Shown piece after piece: positions 1 to 6,573 of a DNA stretch of 8,456 nucleotides. How positions within the stretch are numbered: position 1 is the first letter of the stretch; every line of letters begins with the position of its first letter. Under the pieces are notes generated by a model that did no database searches, was not told the origin of the DNA, and was given only the letters and a program-made list of their open reading frames with translations. The translations under genes were made by a program, and so were the position numbers. Source of the DNA: an uncultured Magnetococcales bacterium. Lineage in GTDB: Bacteria > Pseudomonadota > Magnetococcia > Magnetococcales > Magnetaquicoccaceae. Location of the stretch: assembly GCA_903913345.1 (NCBI GenBank), contig CAIWLA010000381.1, forward strand, positions 1-8,456, given 5' to 3'.

Positions 1-263
1 AGTGGAGGGAAATAGCGCAAGGCAGTGAAGAGCATCCCGGCCACAGTCACAAGCATCAGTCCCATCCGAATGGTCATTCGGTACTCAAGAATTTCAATAC
101 TTCTCTGAAGATCTGTTTTTGTCACAAGATCCTCAAAACGTGTTTCCGTTTGCTTCATGACGGATACCAATGCCTTGGCATGGCCTTTGGCCTGTTCATC
201 GGGCACACCAGACGCCTTGAGCTGCTCGGTAAATTCCAACGTGTCAAATGCAGTTGCGTGCAT
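1..263 (-). CDS. DUF1640/CCDC90-like coiled-coil membrane protein (3' end cut by window edge)
   Basis: The reading frame starts at the ATG at 263-261, stays open to the left edge, and shows 87 residues, so the C-terminus lies outside. A good Shine-Dalgarno sequence (AAAGGAGA) sits about 6 bases upstream. The visible protein has an acidic/charged N-terminal part, an amphipathic stretch at about residues 28-63 (ending in EILEYRMTIRMG) that could form a coiled coil, and a hydrophobic segment at about 68-82 (MLVTVAGMLFTAL) that looks like a single C-terminal membrane anchor. This layout, an N-terminal LEFTEQLKASGVPDEQAKGH-like start followed by coiled coil and one transmembrane helix, is what I know from the DUF1640 family (related to CCDC90/MCUR1-type proteins). 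The biochemical role of bacterial members is unknown. The gene lies 78 bp downstream of hisE on the same strand; its own ribosome site is strong, and no terminator separates it from the his genes, so cotranscription is possible but not shown. Confidence 0.72.
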   Translation of the reverse strand, partial: MHATAFDTLEFTEQLKASGVPDEQAKGHAKALVSVMKQTETRFEDLVTKTDLQRSIEILEYRMTIRMGLMLVTVAGMLFTALRYFPP

Positions 264-341
264 GGTCGTCTCCTTTCCAGATTACGAACAGATACAGACT
301 ACCAGGATTCCAGCGAAAATTCCAACAGAAACCGGGGAAAA

Positions 342-653
342 TTATTTTTCTGGGCTGTGGTTGAAACGGCGCGCCAACTCCAGCAGAATCTGCTCCGGGG
401 TGATCTGGTGTGCGGCCAGCATGACCAGACAATGAAACCATAAGTCTGCGGTTTCATTGATGATGGCCTCGGTCTGACCGCTTTTGGCGGCGAGGAGGGT
501 CTCGATTGCCTCTTCGCCGATCTTTTGCAGCATTCGGTCCTCGCCCTGTTGATAGAGTCGGGCCACATAGGAGTGTTCGGGATCGGCCATCCGGCGTTCC
601 AGCAGTCGTTCGTACAGGTCGGCCAGGAGATGGGCCGCATCGGTTTTTTTCAT
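342..653 (-). CDS. hisE: Phosphoribosyl-ATP pyrophosphohydrolase HisE
   Basis: This 103-residue protein is a stand-alone HisE, which hydrolyses phosphoribosyl-ATP to phosphoribosyl-AMP and pyrophosphate, the second step of histidine synthesis, in the cytoplasm. Family marks are visible: DRMLQKIGEEAIETLLAAK at about residues 39-57, the acidic cluster that binds Mg-nucleotide in the all-alpha NTP-pyrophosphatase fold (MazG superfamily), and INETADLWFHCLVMLA at 65-80. The C-terminus has the usual ELARRF motif. The start ATG overlaps the hisI stop in an ATGA arrangement, so translation is probably coupled to hisI. In many proteobacteria hisI and hisE are fused or hisE ends the his cluster; here they are separate genes in the order hisF-hisI-hisE. 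Length is normal for the family (about 90-110 residues). A longer open frame upstream exists only because it lies over hisI in another frame. Confidence 0.95.
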   Translation of the reverse strand: MKKTDAAHLLADLYERLLERRMADPEHSYVARLYQQGEDRMLQKIGEEAIETLLAAKSGQTEAIINETADLWFHCLVMLAAHQITPEQILLELARRFNHSPEK

Positions 654-1045
654 GGATGTCCCCCATAGATGAGGGCGGGATCTTTTTCCACCGGGGCGAT
701 CTCCTGCCAGGAACCCCCTTTTGCCTCCAGATAAAAACAGTTGTGTCGTCCCGTATGGCAGGCCACCCCCACCTGGTCCACCAGCAGCAGCAGGGTGTCC
801 CGGTCGCAATCGGTGCGAATGGCCTGAATTTTTTGAATATGGCCGGAACTCTCGCCCTTCTGCCAAAAGGCCTGGCGACTTCTGGACCAGTAGCAGGCGA
901 CGCCGGATATCAGGGTTTGCGTCAGGGATGCCCGATTCATCCAGGCCATCATCAACACCTCGCCACTGTCAAACTGTTGGGCGATGGCCGGAATCAGTCC
1001 ATCGGCATTATATTTCAGGGTCTCCAGGTCGGGCAGTGTGGTCAT
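650..1045 (-). CDS. hisI: Phosphoribosyl-AMP cyclohydrolase HisI
   Basis: This 131-residue protein opens the purine ring of phosphoribosyl-AMP to give ProFAR, the third step of histidine synthesis. Diagnostic motifs are all present in order: GEVLMMAWMNR (residues 28-38), YWSRSRQAFWQKGESSGH (52-69), TDCDRD (78-83) and VACHTGRHNCFY (94-105). C80, C96 and C103 match the zinc-binding cysteines, and D79, D81 and D83 the Mg-binding aspartates known from the family. There is no C-terminal HisE domain, so it is the monofunctional form. The start ATG has an AAAGGAG ribosome site about 6 bases upstream. The stop overlaps the hisE start by 4 bp, and the gap to hisF is 34 bp, so the three genes almost certainly form one transcript. 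Confidence 0.96.
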   Translation of the reverse strand: MTTLPDLETLKYNADGLIPAIAQQFDSGEVLMMAWMNRASLTQTLISGVACYWSRSRQAFWQKGESSGHIQKIQAIRTDCDRDTLLLLVDQVGVACHTGRHNCFYLEAKGGSWQEIAPVEKDPALIYGGHP

Positions 1046-1079
1046 GGTGCTCCTTTATGGTTCGATGGGGGAAGCGGGG

Positions 1080-1856
1080 CTAGAGACGCACGTTGACGCC
1101 CTGTTCCCGCAGATAGGCCTTGGCTTCGGGGATGGAGTGCTGGCGAAAATGAAAGATGGATGCCGCCAGGACGGCATCGGCCCCCCCCTGTTGGAGTCCC
1201 TCCAGCAGATGGCGCAGCGTCCCCACCCCGCCGGAGGCGATGACCGGAATGGTGACCGCCTCGGAAATGGCACGGGTGAGGCGCAAATCATAGCCCTGAT
1301 GGGTGCCGTCCCGATCCATGGAGGTGAGCAGAATCTCCCCGGCCCCGTCCGCTGCCATCCGTTTGGCCCACGCCACGGCGTCCAGCCCGGTCGGTTGGCG
1401 TCCCCCGTGGGTGAAAATTTCCCACCGTTGGGGCAAACCCGCCTCATCCCAGGCGACACATTTGGCATCGATGGCCACGACGATACATTGGGCACCAAAC
1501 TGGTTGGAGGCCTCCCGGACAAATTCGGGACGAAAGACCGCCGCCGTATTGATTCCCACCTTGTCCGCACCGGCGTTCAACAGGCGGCGAATGTCCGCAT
1601 TGGTGCGAATGCCGCCCCCCACCGTCAGGGGAATGAATACCTGTTCGGCCGTTCGGCTGACCACATCCAGAATGGTGTCGCGATTTTCGTGCGAGGCGGT
1701 AATATCCAGAAAGGTGAGTTCATCCGCCCCCTCCAGGTCATAGCGGCGGGCCGCCTCGACGGGATCGCCCGCATCCACCAGCCCCTCAAACTGCACCCCC
1801 TTGACCACCCGCCCGGCCCGAACGTCCAGACAAGGGATGATTCTTTTGGCAAGCAT
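1080..1856 (-). CDS. hisF: Imidazole glycerol phosphate synthase cyclase subunit HisF
   Basis: A 258-residue (beta/alpha)8-barrel protein. With the HisH glutaminase it converts PRFAR and ammonia into imidazole glycerol phosphate and AICAR, linking histidine and purine synthesis. The N-terminus [20 protein letters not shown] contains catalytic D11, and the second catalytic aspartate is D130 in VVAIDAK. Phosphate-binding glycine motifs are present at TVGGGIRT (78-85) and VIASGGVG near the C-terminus. Length and start agree with the family; the start has only a weak purine-rich ribosome site (ACGAGAGA). It is the first gene of a leftward hisF-hisI-hisE unit. The usual partners hisH and hisA, often directly upstream, are absent: upstream is a divergent intergenic region and rdgB. 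They must therefore lie elsewhere in the genome. A run of eight C at 1181-1188 lies in the gene, but the frame is intact. Confidence 0.97.
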   Translation of the reverse strand: MLAKRIIPCLDVRAGRVVKGVQFEGLVDAGDPVEAARRYDLEGADELTFLDITASHENRDTILDVVSRTAEQVFIPLTVGGGIRTNADIRRLLNAGADKVGINTAAVFRPEFVREASNQFGAQCIVVAIDAKCVAWDEAGLPQRWEIFTHGGRQPTGLDAVAWAKRMAADGAGEILLTSMDRDGTHQGYDLRLTRAISEAVTIPVIASGGVGTLRHLLEGLQQGGADAVLAASIFHFRQHSIPEAKAYLREQGVNVRL

Positions 1857-2083
1857 GGTCTCTCGTTATCCCATCGATGGCTGTTGAACGATGGTCTCAT
1901 TTAACCACTCCCTGTCCGGTCGCGCAACGGATGCGGATGGTATCGTCGATGAAACCCCCCGCCACCCGCCCAACCCTCCCCCCTTGCCATGGAATCAAAA
2001 AACGGCTCCATAAGGAGGATTTTTATCCTAAAAATTTTTTTGATCCATTAACTCTCTTGACAGGAAAGAATTCCCCAGGCACC
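1857..2083. other. Divergent intergenic region between hisF and rdgB
   Basis: These 227 bp separate the leftward his genes from rightward rdgB, so promoters for both directions should lie here. I see an AT-rich stretch at about 2008-2052. It contains a Shine-Dalgarno-like AAGGAGG with no start codon at a useful distance, a small inverted repeat (AGGAT-TTTT-ATCCT) and an A/T run. A perfect TTGACA hexamer lies at 2057-2062, but no convincing -10 box stands 16-18 bp from it, so I do not call it a promoter. The left half is C-rich on the plus strand and holds no gene that I can support. The rdgB frame stays open through this region only by chance, and its predicted residues there look non-protein-like. 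A his attenuator with a run of histidine codons was looked for and not found. Confidence 0.6.
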
Positions 2084-2737
2084 ATGCCAAATAAATTAGC
2101 ATTTGCTCATGAACCACCACTGAAACACGATACCTTGAATATTGTCCTGGCCACGCGCAATCAAAAAAAAACGGAAGAGATCCGCCGCATCCTTGCGGGG
2201 ACGGGCGTTTTGTTGCAAAATCTGACCGATTTTCCTGCCTGCCCAGATGTGGAAGAGGATGGGGTGACTTTTCAGGAGAATGCGGCCAAAAAGGCCTTGC
2301 AGGTGGCGGGGTTTACCGGCCTGACGGCCTTGGCGGACGATTCCGGGCTGGTGGTGGATTGTCTGGGGGGGGCACCGGGTGTCTGGTCGGCCCGTTATGC
2401 CGGTTTGGGTGCCAGCGATGCCGACAATGTGCACAAGTTGTTGCGGGCGGTGCGGGATTATTCGCCAGCGGAAAGGACCGCCCGTTTTGAGTGTGTATTG
2501 AGTCTGGCCCACCCGGACGGTCGCGTTTTTCACTTTCATGGCAGTGTGTTGGGCCATATTATTGATACGCCACGGGGTGTGAATGGCTTTGGGTATGATC
2601 CCGTCTTTGTCCCCACACCCTTTGATCAGACCTTTGCCGAGATGCCGGGGGCGCAAAAGGATGCCATCAGCCATCGGGGGCGGGCGTTGGTGGCCTTTGC
2701 GGCGGCGTTGCGCGAGTCGGTGGGGATGATGGGCTGA
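2084..2737 (+). CDS. rdgB: dITP/XTP pyrophosphatase (RdgB/HAM1 family)
   Basis: The enzyme hydrolyses non-canonical purine nucleoside triphosphates (ITP, dITP, XTP) to monophosphates and pyrophosphate, keeping inosine and xanthine out of DNA and RNA. All family motifs are visible: NIVLATRNQKKTEEIRRIL (19-37), the nucleotide-binding TxN..K start; TFQENAAKKA (62-71); LADDSGLVVDCLGGAPGVWS (83-102) with the catalytic aspartates; VNGFGYDPVF (166-175); and KDAISHRGRAL (192-202). From the ATG at 2084 the protein has 217 residues, about 17 more at the N-terminus than typical members, and the ribosome site there is poor. A TTG at 2135, giving a start at (M)NIVLATRNQ, is an alternative that would match the family length. 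The frame is open upstream to 1877, but that part does not look like protein. A G8 run (2365-2372) lies in the conserved core. It precedes sat by 52 bp on the same strand. Confidence 0.94.
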   Translation: MPNKLAFAHEPPLKHDTLNIVLATRNQKKTEEIRRILAGTGVLLQNLTDFPACPDVEEDGVTFQENAAKKALQVAGFTGLTALADDSGLVVDCLGGAPGVWSARYAGLGASDADNVHKLLRAVRDYSPAERTARFECVLSLAHPDGRVFHFHGSVLGHIIDTPRGVNGFGYDPVFVPTPFDQTFAEMPGAQKDAISHRGRALVAFAAALRESVGMMG

Positions 2738-2757
2738 GTTTTTTTGTTGCTTTGCGT

Positions 2758-2763
2758 TATAAA
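2758..2763 (+). promoter_or_regulatory. Possible -10 box upstream of sat
   Basis: The short, T-rich gap between rdgB and sat contains TATAAA, a near-consensus sigma-70 -10 hexamer, 26 bases before the sat start codon. No good -35 hexamer lies 16-18 bp upstream (that position overlaps the rdgB stop and reads TGAGTT). This is weak support for a sat-specific promoter; sat could also be read from upstream of rdgB. Confidence 0.25.
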
Positions 2764-2789
2764 ATTCTTTTTGCTGCAAGGAGATCACT

Positions 2790-4007
2790 ATGTCGAGACT
2801 GGTTCCCCCCCACGGTGGTGGTGCGTTGAAGCCGCTGTTGCTTGCGGGCGGTGCCCTGGCTGCGGCCATGGACAAAGCCAAAACCCTTCAGCCGGTGCGC
2901 ATGACCTCGCGGGAGTCGTGCGATCTGATCATGCTGGGCATCGGGGCCTTCACCCCCCTGGATGGTTTCATGGGTCAGGCGGATTGGCGGAATGTGTGTG
3001 AAAAGACGCAGATGGCCAACGGCCTGTTCTGGCCCATTCCCATCACCCTCTCCGTCAGTGCCGAACAGGGTGCGGCCCTGAAACTGGGTGAAGAGGTGGC
3101 GTTGGTGGATGACGAGAGCGGCGAAATCCGGGGCATCCTCCGGGTGACGGAAAAATATGCCATCGACAAGGGGCTGGAGTGTCGTTCCATCTTTCAGACC
3201 GAAGACATGGAACATCCGGGCGTCCAAAAGGTGATGGAGCAGTTGCCCGTCAATGTGGCGGGTCCGGTGCAGGTGTTGTCGGAAGGGGAGTTCCCGGAGC
3301 AGTACAAGGGTATTTACATGCGTCCGGCAGAGACCCGTGCCCTGTTTGAAGAGAAAAAATGGCACAAGGTGGCGGCCTTTCAGACGCGCAATCCCATGCA
3401 CCGTTCCCACGAATTTTTGGCCAAAATTGCCATCGAGACGCTGGATGGGGTGTTGGTGCATCAGATCCTGGGCAAGCTGAAGGCGGGTGACATCCCGGCC
3501 GAGGTGCGTGCCGAGGCCATCAATGTCCTGATTGACAAATATTTTGTCAAGAACACCGTCATTCAGGCCGGTTATCCCATGGAGATGCGTTATGCCGGTC
3601 CGAAAGAGGCCCTGTTGCATGCGGTTTTTCGGCAAAACTACGGCTGCTCGCACCTGATTGTGGGACGCGATCATGCCGGGGTGGGGGATTATTACGGTCC
3701 TTTTGATGCGCAATACATCTTCGATCAGGTCTCCGAGGAGGATCTGAAAACCCGTCCCCTGAAAATTGACTGGACCTTTTACTGCTACAAGTGCCAGGGG
3801 ATGGCCTCCATGAAGACCTGTCCCCATGGCAAGGATGACCGGTTGTTGTTGTCTGGGACCAAATTGCGCAAAATGCTGTCGGAAGGGGAACAACCGCCCG
3901 CCGAATTCAGTCGTCCCGAAGTGGTCGAGATTTTGCAGAAATATTATGCCAGCCTCTCTTCCGCCGACAAGGTGGAAGTCAAGTTGCACAAGGCGGCGAC
4001 CGGTTAG
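2790..4007 (+). CDS. sat: ATP sulfurylase (sulfate adenylyltransferase), dissimilatory single-domain type
   Basis: Sat catalyses sulfate + ATP <-> APS + pyrophosphate. In sulfur oxidisers it runs towards ATP and sulfate; in sulfate reducers towards APS. The 405-residue protein has the PUA-like N-terminal domain, then the nucleotidyltransferase core. The core carries [11 protein letters not shown] (residues 198-208), the QxRNPxHxxH nucleotide/sulfate site, and VGRDHAG (291-297), the second ATP-binding motif. C332, C335, C344 and H346 in CYKC...KTCPH form a probable zinc site as in other homo-oligomeric bacterial Sat proteins. SGTKLR (355-360) is also conserved. There is no C-terminal APS kinase domain, so this is not the assimilatory bifunctional form, and it is unrelated to CysD/CysN. 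The ATG has an ideal AAGGAG six bases upstream. aprB and aprA follow on the same strand, which supports a dissimilatory role. Confidence 0.97.
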   Translation: MSRLVPPHGGGALKPLLLAGGALAAAMDKAKTLQPVRMTSRESCDLIMLGIGAFTPLDGFMGQADWRNVCEKTQMANGLFWPIPITLSVSAEQGAALKLGEEVALVDDESGEIRGILRVTEKYAIDKGLECRSIFQTEDMEHPGVQKVMEQLPVNVAGPVQVLSEGEFPEQYKGIYMRPAETRALFEEKKWHKVAAFQTRNPMHRSHEFLAKIAIETLDGVLVHQILGKLKAGDIPAEVRAEAINVLIDKYFVKNTVIQAGYPMEMRYAGPKEALLHAVFRQNYGCSHLIVGRDHAGVGDYYGPFDAQYIFDQVSEEDLKTRPLKIDWTFYCYKCQGMASMKTCPHGKDDRLLLSGTKLRKMLSEGEQPPAEFSRPEVVEILQKYYASLSSADKVEVKLHKAATG

Positions 4008-4021
4008 AAAAAATCAGCAAA

Positions 4022-4049
4022 CCCCGTTGCCCGCGAGCGGGTGACGGGG
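4022..4049 (+). promoter_or_regulatory. GC-rich hairpin between sat and aprB
   Basis: The arms CCCCGTTGCCCG and CGGGTGACGGGG enclose the loop CGAG. As RNA they pair over 12 bp, with two G-U wobbles in the middle. No T-run follows directly (the next bases are GCATTCATATCATCC; a T6 tract comes only about 25 bp later), so it is not a standard Rho-independent terminator. It begins 15 bp after the sat stop codon and ends 46 bp before the aprB start. A processing or 3'-end stabilising element that sets different sat and aprBA transcript levels is a reasonable inference, not shown. Confidence 0.6.
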
Positions 4050-4095
4050 CATTCATATCATCCATCCATCACTCTTTTTTGGGAGAGGCCAACCG

Positions 4096-4527
4096 ATGCC
4101 AAGCTGTGTAATCGCCGCCAAATGTGACGGCTGCAAGGGGCAGGACAAGACCGCCTGCATGTATATTTGTCCCAACAACCTGATGAAGCTCGACAAAGAG
4201 CGGATGAAGGCGTTCAACCAGGAGCCGGAGCAGTGCTGGGAGTGCTATTCCTGCGTCAAGATTTGCCCGCAGCAGGCCATTGAAGTCCGGGCTTATGCGG
4301 ATATTGTGCCCTTGGGGGGTGCGGTTATTCCCCTGCGTGGTTCCGATTCCATCATGTGGACTGTTCGTTTCCGCAATGGCAATGTCAAGCGGTTTAAATT
4401 TCCGATCCGTACCACGGCGGAGGGTTCCATCGATCCCTATGCGGGCAAGCCGATGGCTGACCAGTCCAAACTGGATCAGCCCGGATTTTTCAACTCCGAG
4501 GGCGCGATGCCCACCATTTCCAATTAA
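4096..4527 (+). CDS. aprB: Adenylylsulfate reductase beta subunit AprB (two 4Fe-4S clusters)
   Basis: AprB is the iron-sulfur electron-transfer subunit of the cytoplasmic APS reductase heterodimer. It passes electrons between the FAD of AprA and an outside partner. The 143-residue protein begins with a ferredoxin-like domain. One cysteine set is C10, C13, C21 and C25 (CDGCKGQDKTACMYICP, with the insertion typical of AprB); the other is C47, C50, C53 and C57 (CWECYSCVKICP, including the conserved tryptophan W48). C57 and C25 are each followed by proline as in 2[4Fe-4S] proteins, and cluster ligands are probably swapped between the motifs as in ferredoxins. The rest is a beta-rich segment (IMWTVRFRNGNVKRFKFPIR, about 85-104) and the extended tail (PYAGKPMADQSKL onward) that wraps around AprA in known structures. 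A GGGAGAGG ribosome site precedes the ATG. aprA follows after 43 bp. Confidence 0.97.
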   Translation: MPSCVIAAKCDGCKGQDKTACMYICPNNLMKLDKERMKAFNQEPEQCWECYSCVKICPQQAIEVRAYADIVPLGGAVIPLRGSDSIMWTVRFRNGNVKRFKFPIRTTAEGSIDPYAGKPMADQSKLDQPGFFNSEGAMPTISN

Positions 4528-4570
4528 CCCGCGTCCATCATTGCATTAACTATTTGGGGAGTGAACACAC

Positions 4571-6487
4571 ATGGGAAGCTTTGGAAATCCTGATATCGTT
4601 GAGATTGAAACCGATATCCTGATCGTTGGTGGTGGCATGGCGGCGTGCGGATGTGCCTACGAAGTGATGCGTTGGGCACCGGCTGGAATGCGGATTCGTC
4701 TGGTGGACAAGGCCGCGATGGAGCGTTCTGGTGCCGTTGCCATGGGTCTGTCGGCCATCAATACCTATCTGGGCGATCAAAAACCGGAAGATTATGTGCG
4801 GATGGTGAGCAACGATCTGATGGGTATTGTCCGTGACGATCTGATCTTTGATGTGGGCCGTCTCGTGGACAATTCGGTGCAACTGTTCGAGGAGTGGGGT
4901 CTGCCCATCTGGAAACAGCCCGGCGACGAGGACAAGACCCTGAAAGAGGGTGGACAACCGGTCCGTTCCGGAAAGTGGCAGATCATGATCAACGGCGAGA
5001 GCTACAAGTGCATTGTGGCCGAGGCCGCCAAGAAGGCTCTTGGTATGGAAAATATCCAAGAGCGTGTCTTTATCGTCAAGCTGTTGCTGGATGCGAAAGA
5101 GGATAACCGCATCGCCGGTGCGGTCGGTTTTTCCAATCGGGAAGACAAAATTTATATCTACAATGCCAAGGCCATCCTCCTGGTGGCGGGTGGTGCGGTC
5201 AATGTCTTCCGTCCCCGCTCGGTGGCCGAGGGGATGGGTCGTACCTGGTATCCCGTCTGGAACTCCGGTTCGACCTATGCCATGGCGGCCCAGGTGGGTG
5301 CCGAATTGACCATGATGGAAAACCGTTTTGTCCCCGCCCGCTTCAAGGATGGCTATGGTCCGGTGGGGGCATGGTTCCTGTTGTTCAAGGCCAAGGCGAC
5401 CAACTGCCGGGGCGAGGACTACATGGTGGTCAACAAGGAAATGTTGAAAGACTATCCCCCGTATGGTCTGGCCAAGGTGCCCGCGAGCTGCCTGCGCAAC
5501 CATCTGATGATGAAAGAGATGCGCGAGGGTCGTGGTCCCATTTTCATGCGCACGGATGTGGCCTTGCAGGCTTTGGCGGCCTCCTATGAGGAAGAGTTCG
5601 GCGAAAAAGAGGCCAAGAAAAAGGTCAAGCATCTGGAAGCCGAGGCCTGGGAAGATTTTCTCGATATGTGCGTTGGTCAGGCCGGTGTCTGGGCGGGTGA
5701 AAACATTGAGCCGGAGAAGGTGCCCTCCGAATTGATGCCGACCGAACCCTATTTCCTCGGTTCCCATTCCGGTTGCTGCGGTATCTGGGTCAGTGGTCCG
5801 GCCGACATTGCCCCACCCGAATGGAATTGGGGTTACAACCGCATGACCACGGTGGAAGGGTTGTTCACGGCGGGTGATGGTGTGGGGGCCTCCGGGCACA
5901 AATTTTCCTCCGGTTCCCATGCCGAGGGTCGTATTGCCGCCAAGGCCATGTTGAAATATTGTGCGGACCACAAGGACTATACGCCCACCCACACGACCAC
6001 CGCGCATGAGTTGGCCGAGGAGATCTATGCCCCGGTGCGTACCTTCATGGAGCATGGTGGTTACACCACGGCGGTGGACGTCAATCCCAACTATATCACG
6101 CCAAAAATGTTGCAGTCTCGTCTGCAAAAAATCATGGATGAATATGTGGCGGGTGTGGGCACCATGTATGTGACCAACAATGCCATGATGGAGATTGCGG
6201 TCAAAAAGCTGCACGAGTTGAAGATTGACTCCAAGAAGATGGTGGCCCGTGATCTGCACGAATTGATGCGGGCCTGGGAAAACTATCACCGCATCTATGC
6301 CGGTGAGGCCCATCTGCGCCACATGTTGTTCCGCAAAGAGACCCGTTATCCCGGTTTCTACTACAACATGGATCACAACTACATTGACGAAGAAAACTGG
6401 AAGTGCTTCGTCAACAGCCGGATTGATCCCAAGACCGGCGAGTGGTCCGTTTTCAAACGTGAGCACAAGGATCTGGTGACCAAGTAA
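4571..6487 (+). CDS. aprA: Adenylylsulfate reductase alpha subunit AprA (FAD-binding catalytic subunit)
   Basis: AprA interconverts APS and sulfite + AMP at an FAD cofactor. The 638-residue protein starts with a fumarate-reductase-type FAD domain: ILIVGGGMAACGCAYE (16-31), LVDKAAMERSGAVAMGLSAI (44-63). Likely counterparts of the catalytic residues described for the Archaeoglobus enzyme are N64 (AINTYLG), E143 (INGESYK), W226 or W230 (RTWYPVW), R257 (FVPARFKDG) and H399 (LGSHSGCCGIW). The FAD-closing motif GDGVGASGHKFSSGSHAEG (435-453) is intact. A Lys/Glu-rich stretch lies at about 339-358. The segment after W114 is shorter than I remember for Desulfovibrio AprA, which suggests the sulfur-oxidiser type; this is from memory only. 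A GGGGAG site stands about 9 bases before the ATG. The gene is followed at once by a strong terminator, and neither aprM nor qmoABC adjoins it. Confidence 0.97.
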   Translation: MGSFGNPDIVEIETDILIVGGGMAACGCAYEVMRWAPAGMRIRLVDKAAMERSGAVAMGLSAINTYLGDQKPEDYVRMVSNDLMGIVRDDLIFDVGRLVDNSVQLFEEWGLPIWKQPGDEDKTLKEGGQPVRSGKWQIMINGESYKCIVAEAAKKALGMENIQERVFIVKLLLDAKEDNRIAGAVGFSNREDKIYIYNAKAILLVAGGAVNVFRPRSVAEGMGRTWYPVWNSGSTYAMAAQVGAELTMMENRFVPARFKDGYGPVGAWFLLFKAKATNCRGEDYMVVNKEMLKDYPPYGLAKVPASCLRNHLMMKEMREGRGPIFMRTDVALQALAASYEEEFGEKEAKKKVKHLEAEAWEDFLDMCVGQAGVWAGENIEPEKVPSELMPTEPYFLGSHSGCCGIWVSGPADIAPPEWNWGYNRMTTVEGLFTAGDGVGASGHKFSSGSHAEGRIAAKAMLKYCADHKDYTPTHTTTAHELAEEIYAPVRTFMEHGGYTTAVDVNPNYITPKMLQSRLQKIMDEYVAGVGTMYVTNNAMMEIAVKKLHELKIDSKKMVARDLHELMRAWENYHRIYAGEAHLRHMLFRKETRYPGFYYNMDHNYIDEENWKCFVNSRIDPKTGEWSVFKREHKDLVTK

Positions 6488-6505
6488 GGTTGCTGGCCCG
6501 TTCGG

Positions 6506-6538
6506 GGGGGGAAGCGGTTGCGCTTCCCCCCTTTTTTT
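6506..6538 (+). terminator. Rho-independent terminator after aprA
   Basis: A perfect 11-bp stem (GGGGGGAAGCG / CGCTTCCCCCC) with a GTTG loop is followed directly by seven T and, after TATTTG, by another T6. It starts 18 bp after the aprA stop codon. This is a textbook intrinsic terminator and should end the sat-aprB-aprA transcript. Confidence 0.93.
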
Positions 6539-6573
6539 ATTTGTTTTTTGAATGGTTGCCTTGAGGATAGCCA

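Noticed and set aside
1857..2000. A possible his leader peptide/attenuator: a 29-codon minus-strand ORF starting at an ATG near 1989 upstream of hisF.
   Set aside because: It has only three scattered histidine codons, no ribosome site and no terminator/antiterminator stems before hisF.
1877..2083. N-terminal extension of rdgB up to an ATG at 1877 (286 residues).
   Set aside because: The extra residues are low in protein-like pattern and unrelated to the family, and the conserved domain begins at about 2138. The frame is open by chance.
2057..2085. TTGACA at 2057-2062 as the -35 box of an rdgB promoter.
   Set aside because: The correct spacing gives CACCAT or ACCATG, which are poor -10 boxes and overlap the start codon.
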